DNA of 64,000 nt from an uncultured Colwellia sp. Lineage in GTDB: Bacteria; Pseudomonadota; Gammaproteobacteria; Enterobacterales; Alteromonadaceae. Positions 51,711 to 61,176 of this stretch are shown one piece after another; position 1 is the stretch's first letter, and every line of letters begins with the position of its first letter. The DNA lies in the NCBI GenBank assembly GCA_913020705.1, contig CAJWBY010000002.1:14921-78920 (forward strand), written 5' to 3'. The translations under genes and the position numbers were made by a program. The notes beneath the pieces are model-generated. The model worked only from the letters and a program-made list of their open reading frames with translations, was not told where the DNA came from and made no database searches.

Positions 51711-52517
51711 ATGGAAAATCTGCTGAGTACCATCAAAAACACTTTGAATGAAAAGCGTGAACTACCTTTTTCTGTGTATACATCATTCAAAAAGCAAAAC
51801 ATATTAAATGTCCCTATAGTAAAACCATTATTAATTATTGTGCTTAATGGTGACAAAGAACTTGGGAAAAATCATGAACTAGTTTGTCATGCTGGAGACT
51901 TTATTTTTCTCTCTAATAGCCCTGCAATAAATATGCGTAACATACCTAAAGACATGGAATATTTTGCATTATTGATAGAATTTGATTATCAAGATTTTGA
52001 AGGTATTCAAGTTAGTGCATCGAATAAACAAGATTATTGTATTGGTAAAGTAACCCCCTCTTTAGAACAATGTTTGAATCAATTCGTTGAAAGTTCACTC
52101 TGGGCCCCTCCTCAATTATGGCCTATTCGAAAAAGAGAAATATTATCATTACTCTGTCATATGGGTCATAAAGATATTTTGTCTATGGTGGGCAACCCCA
52201 AAATTGGCCATCGTCTTAGTGAAATGTTTTCTGATACTCATTTTCAGCAATTAAGCATCGAACATATTTGTGATTATCTAGCAATGAGCGAATCGACACT
52301 TCGCCGCAAACTCAAAGCAGAAGGCACTAGCTTGCAAGAGATTAAAGATCAATCAAGACTAGGCTTAGGATTACATTTATTGCAAACAACTCAGGATCCC
52401 ATTACGTTGATTGCCGAAAAATGTGGTTACCAGTCTCAATCAAGATTTACTAATCGCTTCAAAGGACGGTTTGGTTTAACCCCATCGGAACTACGTAAAA
52501 CTAAAATGGAGGATTAG
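51711..52517 (+). CDS. AraC family transcriptional regulator
   Basis: The 268-residue protein has a cupin-like N-terminus (about 20-120: VCHAGDFIFLSNSPAINMRNI). The C-terminal HTH covers about 170-265 (LSIEHICDYLAMSESTLRRKLKAEGTSLQEIKDQSRL, then ITLIAEKCGYQSQSRFTNRFKGRFGLTPSELRK). Two helix-turn-helix units are intact. It precedes a PEBP-family gene by 90 bp in the same direction, so that gene may be a target. The cupin-type N-terminus often binds a small effector. Confidence 0.9.
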   Translation: MENLLSTIKNTLNEKRELPFSVYTSFKKQNILNVPIVKPLLIIVLNGDKELGKNHELVCHAGDFIFLSNSPAINMRNIPKDMEYFALLIEFDYQDFEGIQVSASNKQDYCIGKVTPSLEQCLNQFVESSLWAPPQLWPIRKREILSLLCHMGHKDILSMVGNPKIGHRLSEMFSDTHFQQLSIEHICDYLAMSESTLRRKLKAEGTSLQEIKDQSRLGLGLHLLQTTQDPITLIAEKCGYQSQSRFTNRFKGRFGLTPSELRKTKMED

Positions 52518-52607
52518 GGCGAAAGTGTGACCGTTTATGGACTATTCAGTGAACATCTGAACGTTAATAATAAGGCTTGAATTGAATACACACAAACAAG
52601 GATTATT

Positions 52608-53165
52608 ATGCGCCATACGCTTAAATTTTTTTCTATTTTAACACTTAGCCTTTCAATATCTGCTTTTGCGGGAAACCTGACATTATCCAGTAAAGATATT
52701 GCTCAAGGAGAGTTCATGTCTAAAGCACAAGAATTCAATGGTTTTGGTTGTTCTGGCAGTGATTTATCTCCTCACCTTAAATGGACTAATGCACCTAAAG
52801 GTACCAAAAGTTTTGCTATTACGGCTTATGATCCAGATGCTCCGACAGGAAGTGGCTGGTGGCATTGGCAAATAGTTAACATACCAGTGACAGTGATGGA
52901 GATACCAACAGGTGCTGGGAACACAAAAAACAATAACGCTCCAACCGGTAGTACACAAATACAAAATGATTATGGCAACCGAGGTTTCGGCGGTGCTTGC
53001 CCACCTGAAGGGCATGGTGTTCATCACTACCGTTTTACTCTTCACGCACTATCTGTTGAAAAACTTGAGTTACCACTTGATGCTTCGGGTGCATTAGCTG
53101 GCTACATGATAAATGGCCACACTATCGAATCAACGACAATAGAATCTTTATATAAAAGAGATTAA
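52608..53165 (+). CDS. YbhB/YbcL-type phosphatidylethanolamine-binding family protein, exported
   Basis: The 185-residue protein starts with a signal peptide (MRHTLKFFSILTLSLSISAFA, cut before GNLT). It carries the family landmarks DPDAPTGSGWWHWQIVNIP, NRGFGGACPPEGHGVHHYRFTLHAL and a C-terminal hydrophobic helix. The pocket residues Asp, His and the GHGVHHY loop are intact. Bacterial YbhB/YbcL proteins are related to eukaryotic PEBP/RKIP; the bacterial ligand is unclear. An AAGGA Shine-Dalgarno precedes the ATG. The neighbour AraC-type regulator may control it. Confidence 0.9.
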   Translation: MRHTLKFFSILTLSLSISAFAGNLTLSSKDIAQGEFMSKAQEFNGFGCSGSDLSPHLKWTNAPKGTKSFAITAYDPDAPTGSGWWHWQIVNIPVTVMEIPTGAGNTKNNNAPTGSTQIQNDYGNRGFGGACPPEGHGVHHYRFTLHALSVEKLELPLDASGALAGYMINGHTIESTTIESLYKRD

Positions 53166-53232
53166 TTCAACATATTAATTACTTTGATTAGATAACTTTG
53201 ATGGTTCCTTAGACTGATAAAACCTCTTATAT

Positions 53233-53280
53233 TTGAGGTAGTCCGTAAAATAATGAGAGAATTTTACGGATTTCCTCAAA
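53233..53280. terminator. Bidirectional terminator between convergent genes
   Basis: TCCGTAAAAT (53242-53251) pairs with ATTTTACGGA (53261-53270). Outside it, TTTGAGG (53233-53239) pairs with CCTCAAA (53274-53280). It lies between the PEBP gene and the minus-strand ABC permease gene. Confidence 0.75.
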
Positions 53281-53286
53281 AACATT

Positions 53287-55806
53287 TTATTGCTTAAGTG
53301 CGTCTATTGGCGGAATTGAACTGGCACGCCATGCAGGTAACAAACACGCTAATGTTGAAATAACGAGTAAGGTCATCAGTGCAGTACCATAAATAACAAT
53401 ATCAAAGGCGTTAATTTCAAATAGCTGAGTACTCAACCAATTACCACTAAAGTAAGCTCCAGCTATACCAAGGACTAATCCAACAAACGTTAGTTTTACC
53501 CCATAAGAAAGAATGAGGGTGATCACGTTAACTTTATCAGCGCCAATCGCCATTCTGATACCAATTTCTCGGGTGCGTAAGTTGACCATATAACTCATTA
53601 CACCGCTGACTCCACTCACGGTAATGACTAACGCAATGATAGAGAAAATAGTTAACAATTGAGCTAAAAACCTCTGCAAAGAAATCGAATTATCAGCGGC
53701 TTGTTGCAATGTTTCAAATTTTGACAACGGTTGGCGATTATCTAACTGGGCAACAATGTCTTTGATATCTTTATTAAAACTGGTCGTGGTTAAGTCATCC
53801 TGTTTACCTAATATTACAATATGCCCCACTGGAGATTGTGCCATAGGTCTATATATTTGAGCGCTGGCTTCATTTGATGCCCCCTGTTCATGTATGTCTT
53901 CAATGACACCTACAATAGTCAGCCACGTTTCTCCTTGATTGAATGAAATTGCCTTATTAATAGGTGATTCATTAGGCCAGATTTTTTCGGAAAATTTATT
54001 ATTAACAATGACAACATTAGGTGCATTATTATCATCATCAACCGTAAATCTTCTTCCTTGTAATAAGCTGCTACCAATCGTATCAAAGTATCCGTCAGTT
54101 ACAGGACGAGAAAAGGTATTGGTAGGTGCGTCATCCGGATTATAATCTCGGTCGTCAAATTGAATAGCTTGGCGAATACGGCCAAAATTTAATCCAACAG
54201 TATCATTAGGGTAAGTCATACTTAGAGCAGAGGAACTTAAATATGGAAGTTTACGTACTTCTTGTAAAATTTGTTGTGAAATCTGCCATCTTGATTGTTC
54301 ATTATTGTAAACTGTCCAATTTAAATCTACCTGTGCAACATTGACACTTTTAGCGTTAAAGCCTGAGTCAATATTCTGTAAATTATTTAAGCTTTTTATT
54401 GTTAATCCCGCGGCTATCAATAATGTTAATGACAAAGAAAATTGGCAAATTAACAAGGTATTTCTTAAAAATCCGTGGTCGGTAGAATACGAAGACTTAC
54501 CGCCTTCTTTCAGTGAACTGACTAAATTTACTTTAGCAAAACTTGGTACTATACCAGCGATGACACCCGAAATAGTTGATATAGCTAAAGCAAATAGCAT
54601 CACCGTAGTGTCGATAGTGATTTCAGATGAAAGCGAGCTAAAATTTGAAGCAAAATCTTTAAGAAAACCTAAACCCAAAAAGGCTAATAACAGCCCAAAG
54701 CCTCCACCTAGCAATGATAACAATAGGCTTTCTGTTAGCAATAATTGCGCGAGTCTCACTTTACTTGCACCTAAAGAAGCACGTACAGCAAATTCACGTT
54801 TTCGTTTTGAATGTTGTGACAAGGTTAAGTTAGTCACATTCGCTGAGGCTATTAAAAATAGTAATAACGTAGTAGCTAACAAGGTATATAAATAAGGACG
54901 ACTGTTTTTAACTAACTCATCATTCAAAGACAAGGCTGTTGCACTAATGTCTGCACTTTCTGGATAAGCCTCTGGGTATTTACTATTTAAACGCTTTGCT
55001 ATGTCAGCCATTTCAGTATTCACTTCGGCAAGTGAAGCGTTAGGTTTTATTTTGGCAAAAGCCGACATCATACGCATGCTTCTATTTGAGACAGCATGTT
55101 CACCACTACGAAAAGGGCATGATGGAATAGCCATATAGACATCACTAACCTCAGGGAATTGGGGGAAATGAGGTAAAACGCCAATGATTTTATGGCTACG
55201 GTTATTAAACTCGACACTTTGATTGATAACGTCTTTTTGACCATTAAATTCGTTTTGCCAAAATTCATAGGTTAAAACGAGTAAAGGTTCAGCACCTAGA
55301 TCATCTTCGGCTTCAGTAAAAGTACGACCTAGAATCGGTGTTAAATTTAACATATTAAAAAAGTTAGATGAGACCACGCCAGTTCGCACTCTTACTGGGT
55401 CATTATGACCATACATGGTAAACGTCATATTGTGATATTCAGCCATGCTTTCAAATTTTTGTGACTGGTTTTGGTAATCAAAAATCTCACTGGCAGAAAA
55501 ACCGTAAGTTTGATCAGTAGTTAAATTTTGTTGCTGTAATATGATTAATTTTTCGCTGTCTTTAAATGGTGTGGCTGAAAACATTAAGCCATTCACCACT
55601 GAAAATATCGCAGTAGTTGCACCAATACTCAATGCTAGAGTAATGACAATAATCAACGTTGTTACCGGCGAAGCAATAAAACGTGAAAAAGCATAACGCA
55701 CATCGATCATTATATTTTCGATGATATTGTTTTGAGTAATATCATCAGTATTAGTTTGGCCATTTTCATTTAGCCTAACTTCATTTGAAGTAGTTACTTT
55801 AGACAT
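53287..55806 (-). CDS. ABC transporter permease, MacB/FtsX type with duplicated modules (second system)
   Basis: The 839-residue protein has a long cytoplasmic N-terminus (about 1-45), a first membrane helix at about 48-70, a large MacB_PCD-type periplasmic region, a three-helix block at about 300-420, and a second periplasmic region and block at about 700-830 (MSYMVNLRTREIGIRMAIGADKVNVITLIL). It ends in PPIDALKQ like other MacB-type permeases. It is directly preceded by its ATPase gene (2-bp gap) and fusion protein. It likely exports hydrophobic or peptide substrates across the inner membrane, handing them to the fusion protein. Unlike the paralogue at 23.9-26.4 kb, its operon is intact. Confidence 0.93.
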   Translation of the reverse strand: MSKVTTSNEVRLNENGQTNTDDITQNNIIENIMIDVRYAFSRFIASPVTTLIIVITLALSIGATTAIFSVVNGLMFSATPFKDSEKLIILQQQNLTTDQTYGFSASEIFDYQNQSQKFESMAEYHNMTFTMYGHNDPVRVRTGVVSSNFFNMLNLTPILGRTFTEAEDDLGAEPLLVLTYEFWQNEFNGQKDVINQSVEFNNRSHKIIGVLPHFPQFPEVSDVYMAIPSCPFRSGEHAVSNRSMRMMSAFAKIKPNASLAEVNTEMADIAKRLNSKYPEAYPESADISATALSLNDELVKNSRPYLYTLLATTLLLFLIASANVTNLTLSQHSKRKREFAVRASLGASKVRLAQLLLTESLLLSLLGGGFGLLLAFLGLGFLKDFASNFSSLSSEITIDTTVMLFALAISTISGVIAGIVPSFAKVNLVSSLKEGGKSSYSTDHGFLRNTLLICQFSLSLTLLIAAGLTIKSLNNLQNIDSGFNAKSVNVAQVDLNWTVYNNEQSRWQISQQILQEVRKLPYLSSSALSMTYPNDTVGLNFGRIRQAIQFDDRDYNPDDAPTNTFSRPVTDGYFDTIGSSLLQGRRFTVDDDNNAPNVVIVNNKFSEKIWPNESPINKAISFNQGETWLTIVGVIEDIHEQGASNEASAQIYRPMAQSPVGHIVILGKQDDLTTTSFNKDIKDIVAQLDNRQPLSKFETLQQAADNSISLQRFLAQLLTIFSIIALVITVSGVSGVMSYMVNLRTREIGIRMAIGADKVNVITLILSYGVKLTFVGLVLGIAGAYFSGNWLSTQLFEINAFDIVIYGTALMTLLVISTLACLLPAWRASSIPPIDALKQ

Positions 55807-55808
55807 AG

Positions 55809-56582
55809 CTATGCACCTACTTCTGAGGATAACTGACGGGGAATAAGTTCAGCAACTTCTCGTGTATCAACTTTGTTTTTATTAGCTTGTTCGTTAACTG
55901 AACTCTCGACCACTTCACCATCAAACAAATTAATCGTTCGTTTAGCAAAATGAGCATAACGGCTGTCGTGAGTCACCATACAAATAGTTACGCCTTGTTC
56001 ATTAAGCTCACTGAGCAGCTGCATAACCGAGTCACCATTAATGGAGTCAAGGTTACCTGTGGGTTCATCAGCAAGTAATAAGGTTGGGCTACCCACTAAA
56101 GCACGCGCAACGGCAACTCTTTGTTGTTGACCACCTGATAATTGATTAGGTAGATGTTTAGCTCTTTCAGACATGTTTACACGTTTTAGTACTTCTGCAA
56201 CTTTTACCGTTCTTACCGATTTTTTAATACCACGATAAACCAAGGGCAGTTCAACATTTTGGCTAACGGTCATATCGCCAATTAAATTAAAGTCTTGAAA
56301 AATGAATCCAATTTCTCTATTTCTCACTTTGGCCATTTGTGCGCCTGATAAATTGTTTACAGAGAAATCACTGATTTGATAATCACCAGTCGTCGCTTTG
56401 TCAAGCAAACCAATAATAGAAAGTAAGGTAGATTTTCCACCACCCGATGGTCCTTGAATCGTCACATAATCACCTTGCGATATTGTTAAGTTGACATCTT
56501 TCAACGCATTGGTTTGGTTACCGTCAGTGTGATAAATCTTGTTCAGTTTCGATATTTTGATCAATGTTTTTTGGTTAATCAT
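55809..56582 (-). CDS. ABC transporter ATP-binding protein (MacB/LolD type, second system)
   Basis: The 257-residue ATPase has Walker A GPSGGGKSTL, Q-loop FIFQDFNLIGDMT, signature LSGGQQQRVAVARAL, Walker B LLLADEPTGNLDS and H-loop VTHD. A C-terminal tail of about 30 residues (NEQANKNKVDTREVAELIPRQLSSEVGA) is longer than in the paralogues. It is 2 bp from the permease gene and 113 bp downstream of the fusion-protein gene. It energises the export system controlled by the LytS/LytTR pair. Confidence 0.93.
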   Translation of the reverse strand: MINQKTLIKISKLNKIYHTDGNQTNALKDVNLTISQGDYVTIQGPSGGGKSTLLSIIGLLDKATTGDYQISDFSVNNLSGAQMAKVRNREIGFIFQDFNLIGDMTVSQNVELPLVYRGIKKSVRTVKVAEVLKRVNMSERAKHLPNQLSGGQQQRVAVARALVGSPTLLLADEPTGNLDSINGDSVMQLLSELNEQGVTICMVTHDSRYAHFAKRTINLFDGEVVESSVNEQANKNKVDTREVAELIPRQLSSEVGA

Positions 56583-56694
56583 TATTATGTTCCAAATGTT
56601 AAATTTTGTTTTACTTTATGCACTCGAATTACGTTCACTTTTGAGTGAATAAATTCAGTACCGCGTCTGATTTTTTGAAAGCGAATATTTTTGA

Positions 56695-57954
56695 TTAATT
56701 GATCGTTATTGATGGAAATCTTTCCAACGTAGCCGTATCAGACACAATGACTTGCTCACCTTGTGTTAAACCACTAAGCAGCTGTATTGAAGTCGTTGAA
56801 CTTTCGCCAATAGTGACTTTGGTTCTAATGGCTTGCGAATCGCTGGTGAGCTTAAATAAATAGGCGGTATTGGATTGCTGCCAATGGGTAGGTTTGTCAA
56901 TTAGCAAAACGTTTTCTAATCGCTTAATTTCCACCGTGCCATTGACCCTAAGATCTGGACGGGCTTCACTGGGTAAATCGTTTGGTAGTTTAATATCGAC
57001 AGTAACCGTACCGTTAACAACCGCCGGATCTATACGGGAAACAATGCCTTTAATTTTGCTACGGCGTGTATCTATTTCAACGATCTGACCAATTTGAATA
57101 TCTTTGGCTTGGCTTTCTTGTACTCGAAGTTCAGCTTTTAAATGCTTTTGATCAGCAACCCTTGCTAGTTCTGCGCCTTGCGATATTTCCTGACCTTCTT
57201 CTACTGAGATACTTTGTAATATGCCATGCATTTGTGCGCGAACCTCAAGTCTACTCACTTGCTCTTCGAGTAAAGAAACGCGTAATAACTGTTGTTCTAC
57301 TTTTGCTTTCTCTACGTTAAGTAAACTTGCCTGTAGCCTGGGTAGTTGCTTTAGTTCAAACTGTGCAATTTCTAGTTGGAGTGTTAATTTTTTCTCTCGT
57401 AATACTGCTTCACTATATTGATATTTCGGTATTATTTTAGTGACTCTAAGTTGTTTTTTTGCTTCAGCATCTTCAATGGCTTGTTGCTTCTCTATTTTAA
57501 ACAACTTTACATCGGCTTCTTTTTTTTGCCTTTGTGTAATTTGAATTTCTTTTAAGGCGTCTAATTGAGCTTTCGCAATTTTGTATTCAATTTTTACGCG
57601 TTTATATTCTTGAGTAAGTTCAGGAGATGATAATTGTAAAATGATACTATCGGGGGTAACAATGGCACCGGGCTCAAGCACTCGCTTGACAACTTTTGCA
57701 CTCACTCGAGATGAGAGCCACTTTCTATTAATTGCGACAAGATTCCCAGGAGCTCTAACATCCTTGATTAGATTGCCTGATTTCACAATGGCAATGCCTA
57801 AGCCTTCTGCTGAAATAACCGCGTTGTTGTTAGGTGAATTGAAGAAAACAGAATTAGCCAGCCAAGGCAGTAAAATAACAAGAAAGGCACCAATCATGAC
57901 GTAACGTTTTATTGGCTTTTTTGAACTGTCTTGTGATTCGAGGATAGTTTGCAT
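56695..57954 (-). CDS. HlyD/MacA-type membrane fusion protein (second system)
   Basis: The 419-residue protein has a cytoplasmic N-terminus and an anchor helix at about 18-36 (YVMIGAFLVILLPWLANSVFF). Two lipoyl halves flank a long coiled coil (about 110-245: EYKIAKAQLDALKEIQITQRQKK... to LLEEQVSRLEVRAQ). They are followed by a beta-barrel (VEIDTRRSKIKGIVSRIDPAVVNGTVTVDI) and a C-terminal MP domain. It spans the periplasm and links the ABC permease to an outer-membrane channel. No TolC-like gene is in the window. The broken paralogue at 27147-28400 has the same length and motifs. Confidence 0.93.
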   Translation of the reverse strand: MQTILESQDSSKKPIKRYVMIGAFLVILLPWLANSVFFNSPNNNAVISAEGLGIAIVKSGNLIKDVRAPGNLVAINRKWLSSRVSAKVVKRVLEPGAIVTPDSIILQLSSPELTQEYKRVKIEYKIAKAQLDALKEIQITQRQKKEADVKLFKIEKQQAIEDAEAKKQLRVTKIIPKYQYSEAVLREKKLTLQLEIAQFELKQLPRLQASLLNVEKAKVEQQLLRVSLLEEQVSRLEVRAQMHGILQSISVEEGQEISQGAELARVADQKHLKAELRVQESQAKDIQIGQIVEIDTRRSKIKGIVSRIDPAVVNGTVTVDIKLPNDLPSEARPDLRVNGTVEIKRLENVLLIDKPTHWQQSNTAYLFKLTSDSQAIRTKVTIGESSTTSIQLLSGLTQGEQVIVSDTATLERFPSITIN

Positions 57955-58169
57955 TTATCACCGTATTGCTTATTTTAAAGATGAAGCAAGATTACCGGTG
58001 TTTTAATGTATATATCGAACCAATCGGCGAAGTTCAGTTCGCTATGGATGAACAGCAGATATCGTCGATGAAAAATCCCCATTTTACTTCAAGATGATCT
58101 AGACGACTATTAAAAATGAAACGGGGTTAATTCCTATTACTGATTTAGTTGTTCGTTTTATTCTGCCTA

Positions 58170-58685
58170 TTATTTTGGATTATTGTAATTTTGTTCTACT
58201 TCATTGATAAATTTAAGCCATGTACCGTCCGGCTCCCAAATAGCTCGCATCTGACTTTGAGCCGTGGATTTATCTATACCCAATTGAGTCGTTTGATAAA
58301 GATAGGCGAATGCAGATGCTCTATAATTTAAACGACAATGAACCAATACTTTATCTAATTTATAGGTATTCATTAAACGAACGAAGTGTTTAAAATCGGC
58401 TAATGTTGGTTCATTCCAATCTACTGCTATTTGGTCAAATGACATGCCTAATGAGTTTATGTTCTTCTTCTCATCACTAAAATCACCGGGAATAAGATTT
58501 ATAATATGTTGATAACCACTTTTTTGAACGATTGAAAATTCACTCTTAGAAGGCATACCTGCACTGGCAAGCAAAGGTGACAATGAGGTGAAGTTTTTTA
58601 TGTCTTCTATTGACTCTGACTTGCTACAAGCAGTTAAGTGAACAAATAAAAACAAGAACGTGATAACTGTAATTATATTTTTCAT
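58170..58685 (-). CDS. Tyrosine-phosphatase-like lipoprotein
   Basis: I start at the ATG at 58685 (MKNIITVITFLFLFVHLTAC), a lipoprotein signal with Cys20; an earlier frame start overlaps the regulator gene and lacks this. The mature domain resembles the dual-specificity-phosphatase-like group (SGYQHIINLI, then PTLADFKHFVRLMNTYKLDKVLVHCRLNYRAS). The active-site loop is HCRLNYR: Cys117 and Arg122 with four residues between, not the canonical five, a variant I have seen in this bacterial group. Asp/Glu around 89-92 may act as acid. It lies between the LytS/LytTR genes and the fusion-protein gene, so it may be periplasmic and linked to export. Confidence 0.78.
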   Translation of the reverse strand: MKNIITVITFLFLFVHLTACSKSESIEDIKNFTSLSPLLASAGMPSKSEFSIVQKSGYQHIINLIPGDFSDEKKNINSLGMSFDQIAVDWNEPTLADFKHFVRLMNTYKLDKVLVHCRLNYRASAFAYLYQTTQLGIDKSTAQSQMRAIWEPDGTWLKFINEVEQNYNNPK

Positions 58686-58734
58686 ATTTATCTCTAATAA
58701 GGGGGTATGTTTGAATGATTGAAGTTGTGCTCGA

Positions 58735-59538
58735 TTAAGGCGACGCATGAAGCCGCTGATATAATATGTCTCGGTAATTCCGGCTTAATTTTACACGCGT
58801 ATTGTCACGTAAAATAATTTGATAATCTCCACTATCTAAACTAATCAACTCTCTGACATAACTTAGGTTTACGATACTAGAGCGATGAACTCTTTGAAAG
58901 CCCTGCTCATTTAAACGGGCTTCCATATTTTTCATAGTTTCACGCACAAGATGTGACTTTTCCGGTGTGTGTACCGTGACATAATCTCCTTCTGCTTCAA
59001 TCCAGTAGATATCTTCAGACTTGAGTAAATAAACATGACCATTAGAGCGAATCACTAAACGTTCGCTTTGAACCAATGAAGATGTTTGGTTTACAGGTGC
59101 TGTTAACTTACTAAGACCTTGGGTTTGACTTAATAATTGGGTAAGTTGTTCACTACGTTGTGAAATTGTATTTTTTAAGATTTGGTCACGAGCATGATCC
59201 AAACTTTCTTTAAAGCGCATCTTGTCTATGGGCTTAAGTAAATAGTCAATGGCATGAGTATTAAATGCCTCGATTGCATATTCATCATAGGCAGTTAAGA
59301 AAATCACTGGCGGCATATGCTGGCTACCTACAGCATTAACAACGTCAAACCCATTCACTTTTGGCATTTTAATATCAAGAAAAACTAAATCCGGTTTTAA
59401 AGACAATATACTACGAATTGCATCACTACCATTTCCACATTCTCCAACGATAGAGAACTCTTTTTCATCTTGTAGGTGAAGACATACACCTTCTCTAGCC
59501 AAAGGTTCGTCATCAACAATTAATACTTTAATTGTCAT
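58735..59538 (-). CDS. LytTR-type response regulator
   Basis: The 267-residue protein has a receiver domain with phosphoacceptor Asp55 (LVFLDIKMPKVNGFDVV) and a C-terminal LytTR DNA-binding domain at about 160-262 (LVIRSNGHVYLLKSEDIYWIEAEGDYVTVHT, FQRVHRSSIVNLSYVREL). The ATG overlaps the stop of the LytS-like kinase gene by one base. It should act on the exporter operon downstream and perhaps on the phosphatase-like gene. LytTR proteins bind direct repeats; I did not identify a certain site. Confidence 0.93.
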   Translation of the reverse strand: MTIKVLIVDDEPLAREGVCLHLQDEKEFSIVGECGNGSDAIRSILSLKPDLVFLDIKMPKVNGFDVVNAVGSQHMPPVIFLTAYDEYAIEAFNTHAIDYLLKPIDKMRFKESLDHARDQILKNTISQRSEQLTQLLSQTQGLSKLTAPVNQTSSLVQSERLVIRSNGHVYLLKSEDIYWIEAEGDYVTVHTPEKSHLVRETMKNMEARLNEQGFQRVHRSSIVNLSYVRELISLDSGDYQIILRDNTRVKLSRNYRDILYQRLHASP

Positions 59539-60671
59539 TATTGGTTATCTCCTACATTAATTTTTAGTGATAATGAAACCGTTACACCGCCTTGCTGATT
59601 ACTGCTAAAATCTAATGTATGGTTTGTACCATATAATTGCTTTAATCGAGCTTTAACATTACTCAGCCCTATGCCTTCCTTGAAACTTTTATCATCGAAG
59701 TTACAACCCGCTCCATCATCCATAATAACAATAGATAAATATTCTGCACTTACACAACAACGGATGTTCAATGTACCTTTGCCTTCTTTTTCTTCTAAAC
59801 CATGTTGCATCGCATTTTCTATCAAAGGCTGAAGAAGCATCGAAGGGACAGGTATAAATAATGCATTGTTATCATAATTTGTCACAATACTCATTCGATC
59901 ACCAAATCTGACTTGTTCTATCGCTAGGTATTGTTCTACATGGTCTAGCTCTTTTTGTAATGGGATCCATTGTTGGTCTTTTTCATCTAAAGAGTTTCTA
60001 AAAAAAAGACTGAGTCGATTAATCATCTCGGTGGCTTTATCTTTTTCAGATTTCATCACTAAGACTGAAATAACATTGAGTGTATTAAACAAAAAATGTG
60101 GATTGATTTGCATCTTAAGTGTTTGAAGTTGCGATTCGATCAGTTGGTTATTTAGTTGGCTGACGATAAGGGCTTCTTTGTCGGCAATTTGCGCGAAATT
60201 TTTAATGTTTATATTCGTCACTAAAATCGTGTAAATAATGGTATTAAATAAAAAAAGATTATCTCCAAACAAGAAGTGACCAATATGCTGCCAAGGTTGA
60301 TAATTTTGCATTCCCTGACTCATATTTTCAAAAAAATGATAGTGTAAACTGATCAATAACCCAGAGATAATCGACAAACCAAGTAGAAATAAAGCATGTA
60401 TTACTAAACCTTTTAACCATTTATTAGGTTTTATAGGGAAAAGCAATGCTAACCAAAGAACAATCGGGGTTAAAACAACCCAAGGCAACCATATTCTTAA
60501 AGTAAAAAATTCTATGTGAGCAAATAGACTCATTTCAAAATGGTGACTTGTGAGCCAGCTTGATATTTGTGATAACAAAGAATAAAAGGCTAAGCCTAGC
60601 CAGATAGAAATGAGCAGTACCGTGATACTTTTAATGTTTATTGATTTTTTGCTGTTCTGTGTCATTTTCAA
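59538..60671 (-). CDS. LytS/YehU-type sensor histidine kinase
   Basis: The 377-residue protein has four membrane helices at about 14-35, 57-80, 88-110 and 135-152, then a coiled linker. The HisKA_7TM/His_kinase domain has His192 (KMQINPHFLFNTLNVI), and the ATPase has QPLIENAMQHGLEEKEGKG, DDGAGCNF and GIGLSNVKARLKQLYG. This is the usual architecture of kinases paired with LytTR regulators, and the partner is next to it with one overlapping base. The sensed signal is unknown; it may be envelope stress or the exported molecule. Confidence 0.92.
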   Translation of the reverse strand: MKMTQNSKKSINIKSITVLLISIWLGLAFYSLLSQISSWLTSHHFEMSLFAHIEFFTLRIWLPWVVLTPIVLWLALLFPIKPNKWLKGLVIHALFLLGLSIISGLLISLHYHFFENMSQGMQNYQPWQHIGHFLFGDNLFLFNTIIYTILVTNINIKNFAQIADKEALIVSQLNNQLIESQLQTLKMQINPHFLFNTLNVISVLVMKSEKDKATEMINRLSLFFRNSLDEKDQQWIPLQKELDHVEQYLAIEQVRFGDRMSIVTNYDNNALFIPVPSMLLQPLIENAMQHGLEEKEGKGTLNIRCCVSAEYLSIVIMDDGAGCNFDDKSFKEGIGLSNVKARLKQLYGTNHTLDFSSNQQGGVTVSLSLKINVGDNQ

Positions 60672-61176
60672 AGGGCCATATTAAGCTAAAGTCTGTAAAT
60701 ATTGAAGAATGTGAATAACCAACAGTTTATCTGTTTACTTTTATATTTAACAATAGCGTCGCGACAAACCGCAAAAAAACAGCTATGAAATGATAAAAAA
60801 CTACGATAAGAAAATTTCACTTTCAAACAAGTTAAGGATATGTCTGGCGCTTGTTCTTCTGCGGCAGCACGTTAGCAGAAAAGTCTAAATTAGAATTAGA
60901 AATATCAAGGATCACGCCACAGGGCATAAGCGAATTGAGACACGAACAACATTACATCGAATCACTTGAAAAAATCAATCACCTCGAATAAGCATTGCAA
61001 TAGTTATGCAATGTGTCTGATCCAGAAAACACAACGCTTACAACACATGTTGGACCTAGGGGGAATTTTTTAGATTCTGAAGACTCCATATATACTCCTG
61101 AACTGCTAACGTGCTGTTAAGAGGTAAATAACCAATTGTTTTTAATGTTTGAAGCTTGTTGTGTGTTTTACGCATA
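60672..61176. other. Intergenic region with a degenerate plus-strand frame
   Basis: The plus strand at about 60841-60990 has an open stretch (YVWRLFFCGSTLAEKSKLELEISRI...) with no ATG near its beginning. It ends at TAA, and downstream codons continue to look coding (VSDPENTTLTTHVG) after the stop. This is probably a decayed gene. The promoter of the LytS-LytTR operon must lie near 60672-60760. No RNA gene is evident. Confidence 0.35.

Noticed and set aside
54341..54895. 184-codon plus-strand frame within the ABC permease gene
   Set aside because: It lies antisense to the conserved membrane domain of the permease, with unlikely composition; a shadow of the real gene.
60800..61100. Possible small gene on the plus strand in the gap after the LytS gene
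   Set aside because: No start codon or ribosome binding site, and stops interrupt the similarity; it is described as a remnant instead.
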